Positions 1 to 5,442 are shown, counted from the stretch's first letter. The stretch is DNA of 8,658 nucleotides from JBKQWK01 sp052139595 (GCA_052139595.1 JBKQWK010000093.1:1-8658); one strand, 5' to 3'. Made by a program: numbers and translations. Notes: generated from the sequence alone by a model not told the origin.

Positions 1-334
1 GCTGCGTGCGCGCGGCGGTGTGGGGGCGCGCTGCGCGCGCGCACTTAATCGCAGCGCGCACATCGGCCGTGCCCGAGCTGACCGCCGAAAGCTGCACGAG
101 GCGAGCGCCGGTCTCGGCGGCGATGAGTCGCGCCAGCGTCGTTTTGCCGGTCCCCGGCGGCCCGAAAAAAATCATCGAGAAGAGTTCGCCGCGCTCGACC
201 GCGGCGCGCAGCACGGTACCAGCGCCGATGATGTGCTCCTGACCAACGAACTCGGCCAGCGTGCGCGGTCGCAGGCGCGCCGCCAGCGGCGCTGCGGCCG
301 CCTGTTGTTCGTCTGAGAGCGAGAACAGATCCAT
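1..334 (-). CDS. rarA: RarA/MgsA-type replication-associated recombination ATPase, N-terminal fragment
   Basis: This is the first 111 residues of a gene that runs off the left edge. RarA (MgsA, the bacterial relative of eukaryotic WRNIP1/Mgs1) is a cytoplasmic AAA+ ATPase of the clamp-loader clade that acts at stalled replication forks. Seen here: the opening MDLFSLSDEQ, then PLAARLRPRTLAEFVGQEHI (residues 16-35), the usual RarA N-terminal signature. A perfect Walker A GPPGTGKT lies at residues 58-65, followed by the family-typical QLSAVSSG..DVRAAI stretch (81-96). Walker B, sensor and C-terminal tetramerisation regions lie outside the window; the full family length is about 430 residues. The ATG at 334 is secure because an in-frame TAG lies four codons upstream (344-346). 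No Shine-Dalgarno is visible, but a -10-like box sits six bases upstream, suggesting a leaderless transcript. RuvB or a DnaX clamp-loader subunit are less likely, given the RPRTLAEFVGQEH and SAVSSG wording. Confidence 0.9.
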   Translation of the reverse strand, partial: MDLFSLSDEQQAAAAPLAARLRPRTLAEFVGQEHIIGAGTVLRAAVERGELFSMIFFGPPGTGKTTLARLIAAETGARLVQLSAVSSGTADVRAAIKCARAARPHTAARTQ

Positions 335-340
335 GAGGCT

Positions 341-346
341 AGTCTA
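341..346 (-). promoter_or_regulatory. -10 box of a probable leaderless rarA promoter
   Basis: Read on the minus strand this is TAGACT, matching TANNNT and 4 of 6 positions of TATAAT. Only six bases separate it from the rarA ATG, so transcription would begin at or within a base or two of the start codon. No good -35 is seen. TTGCTG at 372-367 keeps only the first three consensus bases, and its 20-base spacer is long. The call rests on position and on the same arrangement at two other genes in the window. Confidence 0.45.
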
Positions 347-492
347 CTCTGAGCGTGCCGCGGCAGCAGCAACCGGCCGACCGAAGCGAGACTGTCAGCG
401 CCGGCCGCGGCTGCGCTGCGGCGGCGTCTGCGGGCAGGCGACCTTAGGGCCAGCCTCACTGTCGTCTTATCACCACCACACGGTCACTCTGC

Positions 493-498
493 TATGAT
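493..498 (+). promoter_or_regulatory. -10 box of a probable leaderless promoter for the HNH gene
   Basis: TATGAT matches the sigma-70 -10 consensus at 5 of 6 positions. It ends eight bases before the ATG at 507, so the predicted transcription start falls on or next to the start codon. There is no purine-rich ribosome-binding site in the eight bases between. The -35 region is weak: TTATCA at 467-472 has a 20-base spacer. Together with the rarA box, it makes the 172-bp gap 335-506 a divergent promoter region. Nothing else is recognisable there. Confidence 0.55.
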
Positions 499-506
499 GG
501 CAGCCG

Positions 507-1019
507 ATGCGCAGGGTCCTGGTTCTCAACACGACCTACGAGCCACTCAACGTGTGCTCTCTGCGCCGTGCGCTTGTCCTGCTGCTCAAAGACAAAGCCG
601 AGCCGCTCGAGTTCTCCGACGCCAGCTACCACTCTGCGAATGATGAGCTGCGCTTGCCACATGTCATTCGTTTGCGCACGTACGTGAAGGTACCGCGAGC
701 GTACAGTAAGCGCGTCTCCCGACGTGCTGTCCTGGCCCGCGACCAGCATCGTTGCCAATACTGCGGTAGCGAGCGGCACCTGACCGTCGACCACGTCATC
801 CCACGTTCGAAGGGCGGCAGCGACAGCTGGGAGAACGTGGTGGCCGCCTGCACGGTCTGCAACCGCAAGAAGGCCGATCGCCTGCCCCAGGTCGCCAGCA
901 TGCAGCTCCTGCGCCCGCCGCGACCTTCCGATCCGTTCACCTTCGTGTTTCTTTACGTCGACGAGATCCACGAATCATGGCGTCCCTATCTGGGCGCTTC
1001 GGCGTCAGCGGTATTCTGA
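507..1019 (+). CDS. HNH endonuclease family protein
   Basis: A 170-residue soluble protein of the small HNH family common in Actinobacteria and Cyanobacteria; its biological substrate is not established. The N-terminus MRRVLVLNTTYEPLNVCSLRRALVLLLKDKAE is typical of this family. The nuclease module occupies about residues 71-126. It has a zinc-type C83-x2-C86, the DH pair D95-H96 carrying the presumed general-base histidine, the conserved N110 of the WENVV motif, and C115-x2-C118-N119 followed by RKK. All metal-binding and catalytic positions expected of an HNH/treble-clef domain look present, so the enzyme is probably intact. The length is normal for the family. The start is the ATG preceded by a strong -10 box without Shine-Dalgarno, so translation is probably leaderless. 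The gene is divergent from rarA and 98 bp upstream of the next gene, which seems to have its own promoter. There is no restriction-modification or phage partner nearby, so a housekeeping DNA role is more likely than defence, but this is inference. Confidence 0.88.
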   Translation: MRRVLVLNTTYEPLNVCSLRRALVLLLKDKAEPLEFSDASYHSANDELRLPHVIRLRTYVKVPRAYSKRVSRRAVLARDQHRCQYCGSERHLTVDHVIPRSKGGSDSWENVVAACTVCNRKKADRLPQVASMQLLRPPRPSDPFTFVFLYVDEIHESWRPYLGASASAVF

Positions 1020-1102
1020 AGCCGACGATCGTGCGCGGTCAGCGGCCGCCGGGCCTTGATGGTCAGCAGACCGGGTGTCGCCAATCAGCCTCACCCGACT
1101 GA

Positions 1103-1108
1103 TATACT
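1103..1108 (+). promoter_or_regulatory. -10 box of a probable leaderless promoter heading the rml operon
   Basis: TATACT matches the -10 consensus at 5 of 6 positions and ends nine bases before the ATG at 1118. Those nine bases (GGCGCCGCC) contain no ribosome-binding site. A promoter here would transcribe the 91-residue protein and, since no terminator is visible, the following rml genes. No convincing -35 hexamer is visible 16-19 bases upstream. In the rest of the 1020-1117 gap I see no terminator with a T-tract after the HNH gene. Confidence 0.5.
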
Positions 1109-1117
1109 GGCGCCGCC

Positions 1118-1393
1118 ATGCTGATCACGAAAGACAGAGATCCCCGCCTGCAGCTCAACGAGGCTGAGCCGTTCGCCATTGATTCGGCCGAAGTGCAGCG
1201 CGATGTCGAGCATTCCACCCTCACCAACGTTCTCTGTGAAGGGGCGCCGATCAGCTTCGCCGTCGGCGCCTGTGTCACCCTGTTCACCGGCGCCAACGTG
1301 GTGTTCGTCGGCAAAGCAGTCGATGAGTTCCATGTGCTCGATCTGCTCTCGACCGAGAGCGACGACGAGCTGCCGGACGACGAGTCGATCTAG
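1118..1393 (+). CDS. Hypothetical acidic 91-residue protein, first gene of the rml operon
   Basis: I do not recognise a family. The frame is supported as coding by its strong G/C preference at third codon positions, its fit between promoter and rmlA, and a -10 box placed for leaderless expression of this ATG. The sequence has three parts. A charged N-terminus covers residues 1-38. A hydrophobic, Gly/Val-rich middle (residues 44-66, ISFAVGACVTLF..NVVFVG) looks like alternating beta strands rather than a clean membrane helix. A strongly acidic tail covers residues 79-90 (ESDDELPDDES). Two cysteines (C40, C52) are present but form no metal motif. There is no signal peptide. It ends 20 bp before the rmlA start, so co-transcription is likely. 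A role as a small regulator or partner of sugar-nucleotide synthesis is only a guess from position. Longer open frames exist on the opposite strand, but they lack a plausible start context. Confidence 0.65.
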   Translation: MLITKDRDPRLQLNEAEPFAIDSAEVQRDVEHSTLTNVLCEGAPISFAVGACVTLFTGANVVFVGKAVDEFHVLDLLSTESDDELPDDESI

Positions 1394-1404
1394 CCGCACG
1401 TCGC

Positions 1405-1410
1405 GGAGGG
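1405..1410 (+). promoter_or_regulatory. Ribosome-binding site of rmlA, fixing its GTG start
   Basis: GGAGGG lies three bases before the GTG at 1414. This strong Shine-Dalgarno, with the family-typical first residues MKGLILSGGAGTRL, settles the GTG as the start. It contrasts with the transcription-unit leaders of this window, where such sites are absent. Confidence 0.7.
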
Positions 1411-1413
1411 CAC

Positions 1414-2481
1414 GTGAAGGGACTCATCTTGAGTGGTGGCGCCGGTACGCGCCTGCGCCCCATCACCCATACATCGGCCAAACAGCTCGTCCCCGTGGCC
1501 AACAAGCCGGTGCTCTTCTACGGTTTGGAAGCCATGGCCGCGGCCGGCATCCGCGAGGTCGGCATCGTCGTCGGTGACACCCGAGCCGAGATTGAAGCCG
1601 CCGTCGGCGACGGCAGTCGCTTCGGCCTCGCGGTGACGTACCTGCCCCAGGCAGCTCCGCTCGGCCTGGCCCACGCCGTCCTCATCAGCGAGCACTTCCT
1701 CGGCGAGGAGCCGTTCGTCATGTACCTCGGCGACAACCTGCTCAAAGAGGGCATTGCGCCCTTCGTGGCACGCTTCCAGGCGAGCTCGCCGGATGCCCTT
1801 ATCCTGCTGCAGAAGGTCGCCGACCCGGGCGAGTACGGCATCGCCGAACTCGTTGACGGCGCCGTGACGCGGCTCGTCGAAAAACCGGCCGAGCCGCGCA
1901 GCGATTTTGCCCTGGTCGGCGTCTACCTGTTCACCAGCTCCATCTTTGCCAGCGTCAAGGCGATCACGCCCAGTGAGCGCGGCGAACTTGAGATCACTGA
2001 CGCGATCCAGCACATGATCGATCGCAATCTGCGCGTGGAGCCACACATTGTCACCGGCTGGTGGAAAGATACGGGCAAGCTCGACGACATGCTCGAAGCC
2101 AACCGCCTGATCCTCAGTACCCTGGAGCGCAACGTGGACGTCGCCGCCGTCGTGACCGACAGCAGCCTGGAAGGCCCCGTCGTCGTCGGGGCCGGGTCAA
2201 GTCTGACTCGCTGCACGGTGCGCGGACCGGCGATCATCGGCGTCGACTGCCGCCTCACCGACACGTTCATTGGGCCATATACAGCCCTCAGTGACAGCGT
2301 TGTTGTCGAACACGCCGAGATCGAGAACTCAATCGTGCTCGATCACAGCCGCATCTGTAACCTGAACGCCCGCATGACCGATAGTCTGATCGGCAAGGGC
2401 GTATCCATCGCCCGCTCCGACGCCCGGCCGGTCGCCTATCGCTTCATGGTCGGCGATTCGAGTCAGATCGGCATTCTGTAG
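1414..2481 (+). CDS. rmlA: Glucose-1-phosphate thymidylyltransferase, long (beta-helix) type
   Basis: Catalyses glucose-1-phosphate + dTTP to dTDP-glucose + pyrophosphate, the first step of dTDP-deoxysugar synthesis, in the cytoplasm. The N-terminal nucleotidyltransferase domain (about residues 1-235) shows LSGGAGTRLRPIT (6-18) with K23, the nucleotide-binding and catalytic loop. It also has the metal-binding GDN (106-108), the EKP motif (156-158) and WWKDTGK (216-222). From about residue 240 to 335 the protein has hexapeptide, left-handed beta-helix-like repeats (EGPVVVGAGSSL, GPAIIGVDCRL, IENSIVLDHSRI and similar). It ends with the RFMVGDSSQIGIL tail. At 355 residues this is the long RmlA class (StrD-like, about 350 residues), not the roughly 290-residue RmlA/RffH class. 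The GTG start is supported by the GGAGGG site. It is the second gene of the apparent operon, 52 bp before the rmlC-like gene. A nucleotidyltransferase for another sugar cannot be excluded, but the rmlB, rmlC and rmlD neighbours make the dTDP-glucose reaction very likely. Confidence 0.93.
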   Translation: MKGLILSGGAGTRLRPITHTSAKQLVPVANKPVLFYGLEAMAAAGIREVGIVVGDTRAEIEAAVGDGSRFGLAVTYLPQAAPLGLAHAVLISEHFLGEEPFVMYLGDNLLKEGIAPFVARFQASSPDALILLQKVADPGEYGIAELVDGAVTRLVEKPAEPRSDFALVGVYLFTSSIFASVKAITPSERGELEITDAIQHMIDRNLRVEPHIVTGWWKDTGKLDDMLEANRLILSTLERNVDVAAVVTDSSLEGPVVVGAGSSLTRCTVRGPAIIGVDCRLTDTFIGPYTALSDSVVVEHAEIENSIVLDHSRICNLNARMTDSLIGKGVSIARSDARPVAYRFMVGDSSQIGIL

Positions 2482-2520
2482 GCGCCCGGCACAGCGTCGG
2501 CCGCACGGACGAGAGCAAGA

Positions 2521-2528
2521 GAGAGGAG
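2521..2528 (+). promoter_or_regulatory. Ribosome-binding site of the rmlC-like gene
   Basis: The purine run GAGAGGAG ends five bases before the ATG at 2534. It is a good Shine-Dalgarno at ideal spacing and fixes the start. The rest of the short rmlA-rmlC spacer holds no terminator-like hairpin with a T-tract, consistent with one transcript. Confidence 0.6.
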
Positions 2529-2533
2529 CGAGC

Positions 2534-2989
2534 ATGATTGAAGGCGTCAAGACCAAGAAACTCAAGGTTATCCCGGACGAGCGCGGGCGACTCATGGAGT
2601 GCTTGCGCGCAGATGACGACCTGTTCGTCAAATTCGGCCAGCTCTACATGACGACGACCTATCCCGGCGTCGTCAAAGGCTGGCACGTGCACCACGTGCA
2701 GACCGACAACGTTGTCTGCGTGAAAGGCATGCTCAAGCTGGCTCTCTACGATGGCCGCGACGGCTCGGCGACTCACGGCCAGATCGATGAGTTCTTCATC
2801 GGCGAGCACAACCCGCTCCTCGTGCAAGTGCCCGCCGGAGTACACCACGGCTGGAAGTGCGTGAGCAGCGACGAGGCGTACGTCGTCAATGCCCCGACCG
2901 AGGTCTACGACTATGCACATCCCGATCAGGACGAACTGCCGCACGACACGCCGCTGATCCCGTACGACTGGGGCGTCACGCTACGGTGA
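2534..2989 (+). CDS. rmlC: RmlC-like dTDP-4-dehydrorhamnose 3,5-epimerase family cupin, short form
   Basis: By context this supplies the C3/C5 epimerisation of dTDP-4-keto-6-deoxyglucose, between the RmlB and RmlD steps. The 151-residue protein is a single cupin: a beta-strand pattern from residue 35, KGWHVHH at 48-54, VPAGVHHGWKCVS at 99-111 and YVVNAPTEVYDYAHPDQDELPHDTPLIPYDW at 117-146. Canonical RmlC proteins are about 180-200 residues and carry RGLHxQ; here the motif is KGWH, though the key histidine (H51) is kept. The region where canonical RmlC has its catalytic tyrosine (LYKxTxYY) reads YVVNAPTEVY, so the usual Tyr/Lys pair is not obvious. The ...PYDxxxIPYDW ending resembles short RmlC-family proteins I associate with actinobacteria and archaea. 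The epimerase role is therefore likely from context but not proven; a mono-epimerase or a relative with another function is possible. The stop overlaps the ATG of a small downstream ORF (TGATG). Confidence 0.8.
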   Translation: MIEGVKTKKLKVIPDERGRLMECLRADDDLFVKFGQLYMTTTYPGVVKGWHVHHVQTDNVVCVKGMLKLALYDGRDGSATHGQIDEFFIGEHNPLLVQVPAGVHHGWKCVSSDEAYVVNAPTEVYDYAHPDQDELPHDTPLIPYDWGVTLR

Positions 2990-3033
2990 TGAAGCAACGC
3001 CCGCAGCAGCCGGCGGCGACCGCCACGACTTCG

Positions 3034-3097
3034 CGCCGAGGCCGTACGACCTGGCACTGCCGCGGCGCACTCTGGCGCCGAGGCGGCTCGACCTGGC
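3034..3097 (+). repeat. Two copies of an imperfect 22-bp direct repeat, 42-bp period
   Basis: Positions 3034-3055 and 3076-3097 match at 19 of 22 bases. Both begin CGCCGAGG and end CGACCTGGC. The 42-bp period is a multiple of three, so the repeat is in frame with the small ORF starting at 2989. It lies in the only sizeable gap of the rml operon. Confidence 0.6.
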
Positions 3098-3117
3098 GTG
3101 CAGGCGACATGCTGGGA

Positions 3118-3132
3118 GGCGCCGCAGGCGCC
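3118..3132 (+). promoter_or_regulatory. Small GC-rich hairpin over the purine run upstream of rmlD
   Basis: GGCGCC-GCA-GGCGCC can fold into a six-pair stem with a three-base loop. Its 5' base overlaps GGGAGG (3114-3119), the only Shine-Dalgarno-like run near rmlD, which lies 27 bases from the GTG. If formed, the hairpin would partly hide this run. It lacks a T-tract, so it is not a classical terminator. Function is inferred. Confidence 0.35.
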
Positions 3133-3146
3133 GTGGACCGGTCAAC

Positions 3147-4019
3147 GTGAGACGCTGGTTCGTGACCGGCGCTGGCGGTCAATTAGCGACCGCCTTTGCC
3201 AGCATACTGCCCGACGAGGTCTTTTTGAGTCGCGAGGAAGCCCTCGACATTCGCGACGCCGAAGCAGTCGCAGCGGCCGTGCGTCTGTTTAAACCCCACG
3301 TCGTGCTGCACACCGCCGCGTTCACCGACGTTGACGGTGCCGAGAGCGACGAGCAGCGAGCCCTGGCCGTGAATGCCATCGGTACGCACAATCTGGCCGC
3401 GGCGTTGCGCGGCACCAACACACCGCTGGTGTACTTCAGTACCGACTATGTCTTCGACGGCGAAAAAGGGGCGCCCTACGTCGAGAGCGACGCCACAAAC
3501 CCTCTCAACGCGTACGGACGAACCAAACTCGCCGGTGAGATCGAAACACTGGCCTGGGTGCGCGGCATCGTCGTGCGCACCGCCTGGCTGTACTCGACCA
3601 CGGGCCGCAACTTCGTCAAGACCATTCTTGCTGCTGCCCAGGAACGGGTCGCAGCAGGCTCGGGTGAACCACTGCTTGTGGTCGACGACCAGATCGGCTC
3701 ACCGACGTACGCCGACCACCTGGCGACCGCGGTACTCGAAAGTCTCGACCGCGGCCTGCAGCCGGGCCTGTACCACATGGCTGGCGGCGGCTCCTGCAGC
3801 TGGTGCGAGCTGGCCCGTGAGGTCGTACAGCTCGCCGGTCTGGCGGTCGAGGTCGTACCGATCACGACGGCGCCGGCCGGCCGGCCGGCGCCGCGGCCGG
3901 CGTACAGCGCTCTCACCAGTGAGCGCGCCATACTCCAGCTGCCCTATTGGCTCGACGGCGTACGCGCCTGTGTTGACAAGCTTCTCGACGCCGACACCGA
4001 CAAGAGGCCGGCGACATGA
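3147..4019 (+). CDS. rmlD: dTDP-4-dehydrorhamnose reductase
   Basis: Reduces the C4 keto group of dTDP-4-keto-L-rhamnose with NAD(P)H to give dTDP-L-rhamnose, the last pathway step. It is a 290-residue extended short-chain dehydrogenase with a normal family length. Seen: the Rossmann motif VTGAGGQLA (residues 6-14), in which alanine takes the place of the usual third glycine (GAGGQLG); HTAAFTDVDGAE (55-66); STDYVFDG (98-105); the catalytic YGRTK with Y123 and K127; RTAWLYS (144-150); DDQIGSPTYADHLA (180-193); and the C-terminal RPAPRPAYSAL substrate-site segment. The GTG start is chosen because MRRWFVTGAGGQL matches the family N-terminus. No ribosome-binding site is well placed, and the start overlaps the stop of the small upstream ORF, so translation may be coupled. 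Its stop overlaps the rmlB start (ATGA), a tight operon junction. A 26-bp perfect palindrome lies within the coding region at 3868-3893. dTDP-6-deoxy-talose-type reductases are close relatives, but the gene set favours rhamnose. Confidence 0.92.
   Translation: MRRWFVTGAGGQLATAFASILPDEVFLSREEALDIRDAEAVAAAVRLFKPHVVLHTAAFTDVDGAESDEQRALAVNAIGTHNLAAALRGTNTPLVYFSTDYVFDGEKGAPYVESDATNPLNAYGRTKLAGEIETLAWVRGIVVRTAWLYSTTGRNFVKTILAAAQERVAAGSGEPLLVVDDQIGSPTYADHLATAVLESLDRGLQPGLYHMAGGGSCSWCELAREVVQLAGLAVEVVPITTAPAGRPAPRPAYSALTSERAILQLPYWLDGVRACVDKLLDADTDKRPAT
3868..3893. repeat. 26-bp perfect palindrome inside rmlD
   Basis: Every base of this G/C-only segment pairs with its partner about a centre between 3880 and 3881. 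It consists of the arms CGGCGCCGG around repeated GGCC/CCGG units and contains two overlapping GGCCGGCC octamers. It encodes part of APAGRPAP, next to the conserved RPAYSAL motif of RmlD. Symmetry breaks on both sides (A at 3867, C at 3894). Confidence 0.85.
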
Positions 4020-5017
4020 AAATCGTCGTCACCGGCGGAGCTGGCTTCATCGGCTCCAACTTCGTCCGCCACGTGCTGCACCAGCACCCCGACGACGAAG
4101 TCGTCGTGCTCGACAAGCTCACCTATGCCGGCAACCTCGAAAATCTCGCCGACGTCGCCGGCGACGGCCGCTTCAGCTTCGTCCGTGGCGACATCTGTGA
4201 CCACGAAATCGTCGCCGACACGGTGCGCGGCGCCGACGCAATTGTCAACTTCGCCGCGGAGACGCACGTCGATCGCTCCATCAGCGGCCCGCAGGACTTC
4301 ATTCGCACTGACGTCCTGGGCACACAGGTTCTGCTCGAGGCAGTACGTACCTACGGTCTGGCCCGCTACCTCCAGGTGAGCACCGACGAGGTCTACGGAT
4401 CGATCGCTGAGGGCTCCTTCGTTGAGTCAGACAAGCTCACTCCTTCGAGCCCGTATTCTGCTAGCAAGGCGAGTGGCGACCTCCTGGCGCTGGCCTACCG
4501 GCACACCTACGACCTGCCGGTGCTGATCACACGCAGCTCCAATAACTATGGCCGCTCACAGTACCCGGAGAAGATCATCCCGCTGTTCATCACCAACGCT
4601 CTCGAAGGCAAACCGCTGCCGATCTACGGCGACGGCCGCAACATGCGTGACTGGATTCACGTCGACGACAACTGTACTGCCCTGGATCTGGTTCTGCGAC
4701 AGGGCGTCGACGGTGAAATCTACAATGTCGGCGGCGGCCACGAGATCGATAACCTGCGCGTGACTGAACTGATCCTCGCGCAGCTCGGCTTGGGGCAGGA
4801 TCTGATACGCTTCGTCCCCGATCGGCCGGGCCACGACCGCCGCTACTCGGTCGACTCGGGCAAGCTGCGGCGCCTCGGCTGGCAACCGCGCATCGCCTTT
4901 GCTGAGGGCCTCGCCCAGACTGTCGTCTGGTATCGCAACAACGTCGCCTGGTGGCAGACGATCAAGTCGGGCGAGTACCGGCACTACTATGAGCAGCAGT
5001 ACGAAGGGATGGTGTGA
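4016..5017 (+). CDS. rmlB: dTDP-glucose 4,6-dehydratase
   Basis: Converts dTDP-D-glucose to dTDP-4-keto-6-deoxy-D-glucose using tightly bound NAD+, the second step of the pathway and the usual branch point for deoxysugars. The 333-residue extended SDR is full length. Motifs in order: VTGGAGFIGSNFVRH (5-19) with G7, G10 and G13 of the dinucleotide fold; LDKLTYAGN (32-40); AAETHVDRSI (80-89); the family-specific STDEVYG with T123, D124 and E125; catalytic YSASK with Y147 and K151; TRSSNNYGRSQYPEKIIP (172-189); YGDGRNMRDWIHVDD (204-218); and DRPGHDRRYSVD (269-280). These match genuine RmlB rather than a generic epimerase. The ATG overlaps the rmlD stop, with AAGAGG eight bases upstream as ribosome-binding site. 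The stop overlaps a GTG that may start the GNAT gene. Nothing looks damaged; this is the most secure functional call in the window. Confidence 0.96.
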   Translation: MKIVVTGGAGFIGSNFVRHVLHQHPDDEVVVLDKLTYAGNLENLADVAGDGRFSFVRGDICDHEIVADTVRGADAIVNFAAETHVDRSISGPQDFIRTDVLGTQVLLEAVRTYGLARYLQVSTDEVYGSIAEGSFVESDKLTPSSPYSASKASGDLLALAYRHTYDLPVLITRSSNNYGRSQYPEKIIPLFITNALEGKPLPIYGDGRNMRDWIHVDDNCTALDLVLRQGVDGEIYNVGGGHEIDNLRVTELILAQLGLGQDLIRFVPDRPGHDRRYSVDSGKLRRLGWQPRIAFAEGLAQTVVWYRNNVAWWQTIKSGEYRHYYEQQYEGMV

Positions 5018-5442
5018 GGAGAATGAGTGATTTCGTGCTCGCAGAACGCCTGCCCAACGTGACCGAGCTGCGCCGCATCAACGAAAGCGTCGGCTGGCAC
5101 GATCTCCCTGAAGACGACAACGCGGTCGCTCGCGGACTGGCAGCATCTCTCTACGGCGTAACCGTTACTCACGAAGGCGAAACGGTTGCCTGCGCGCGCG
5201 TGATCGGCGACGGCGGCATCTACTTCTACGTGCAGGACGTGATCGTCAAGCCAGCCTGGCAAGGGCACGGTGTGGGCCAGCTGCTCATGGACGCACTTTT
5301 GCGTTACCTTCGCCGCACGGTGCCTGACGGCGCCTTCGTCGGCCTTATGGCAGCTGCCGGCGAGAGCCAGTTCTACGAGCGCTTTGGCTTCGTCCGCCGC
5401 GACACCGACGAGCCCGGCATGTTCATGATCTGGCAGGGCTGA
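5014..5442 (+). CDS. GNAT family N-acetyltransferase
   Basis: A small acetyl-CoA-dependent acyltransferase of about 140 residues; the acceptor is unknown. The acetyl-CoA pyrophosphate loop is clear in IVKPAWQGHGVGQLLMDALL (77-96), with QGHGVG at 83-88 fitting the Q/R-x-x-G-x-G/A motif. The C-terminal FYERFGFVRR (120-129) is typical of single-domain GNATs, as is the N-terminal RRINESVGWHDLP. Two starts are possible. GTG at 5014 overlaps the rmlB stop and has AAGGGA four bases upstream. ATG at 5023 gives MSDFVLAE, but its upstream GAGGAG run is only one base away. I list the longer form and consider the choice open. As the last gene of the rml operon it may modify an amino-sugar or may be an unrelated passenger; the sequence does not tell. 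Its 3' end overlaps the convergent NlpC/P60 gene by 20 bp, with no terminator between. Confidence 0.88.
   Translation: MRRMSDFVLAERLPNVTELRRINESVGWHDLPEDDNAVARGLAASLYGVTVTHEGETVACARVIGDGGIYFYVQDVIVKPAWQGHGVGQLLMDALLRYLRRTVPDGAFVGLMAAAGESQFYERFGFVRRDTDEPGMFMIWQG

Larger units (their letters stand above)
2989..3150 (+). other. rmlC-rmlD gap holding a possible 53-codon translationally coupled ORF
   Basis: An ATG at 2989 overlaps the rmlC stop (TGATG). The frame then runs 53 codons to a TGA at 3148-3150, which overlaps the rmlD start (GTGA). The ORF thus spans the whole gap, with start/stop overlap at both ends. The predicted peptide begins MKQRPQQPAATATTS, is rich in Arg, Trp and Gly, and contains two related segments, RRGRTTW (residues 16-22) and RRGGSTW (30-36), 14 codons apart. 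It matches no family I know and has no Shine-Dalgarno. It may serve only to carry ribosomes to rmlD, which itself has a poor ribosome-binding site, or it may be non-coding GC-rich spacer that happens to be open. I do not assert a gene product. Confidence 0.3.

Noticed and set aside
1..50. Alternating CG-rich tract at the left edge, possible Z-DNA or inverted repeat
   Set aside because: It is explained by Ala/Arg codons of rarA in a GC-rich genome; the arms are imperfect and low complexity.
172..497. Overlapping open frames on both strands between the rarA start and the HNH gene
   Set aside because: They mostly lie over rarA in other frames or cross its start, are Arg/Ala-rich as expected for GC-rich shadow frames, and have no start signals.
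492..971. 159-residue minus-strand frame across the HNH gene
   Set aside because: It lies antisense to a gene with intact catalytic motifs and has no recognisable motif of its own.
1020..1102. Possible terminator after the HNH gene
   Set aside because: Only a four-base GGCC stem with no T-tract is visible; not enough to call a terminator.
1063..1399. Two minus-strand frames across the 91-residue gene
   Set aside because: Third-position G/C bias and the -10 box support the plus-strand frame; the minus-strand frames have no ribosome-binding site or promoter.
1390..2046. 218-residue minus-strand frame inside rmlA
   Set aside because: Shadow of a full-length, motif-complete RmlA; long antisense frames are common in GC-rich genes.
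3373..4200. 275-residue plus-strand frame crossing rmlD and rmlB
   Set aside because: Out-of-frame shadow very rich in Arg, Ser and Pro; both host genes are intact in other frames.
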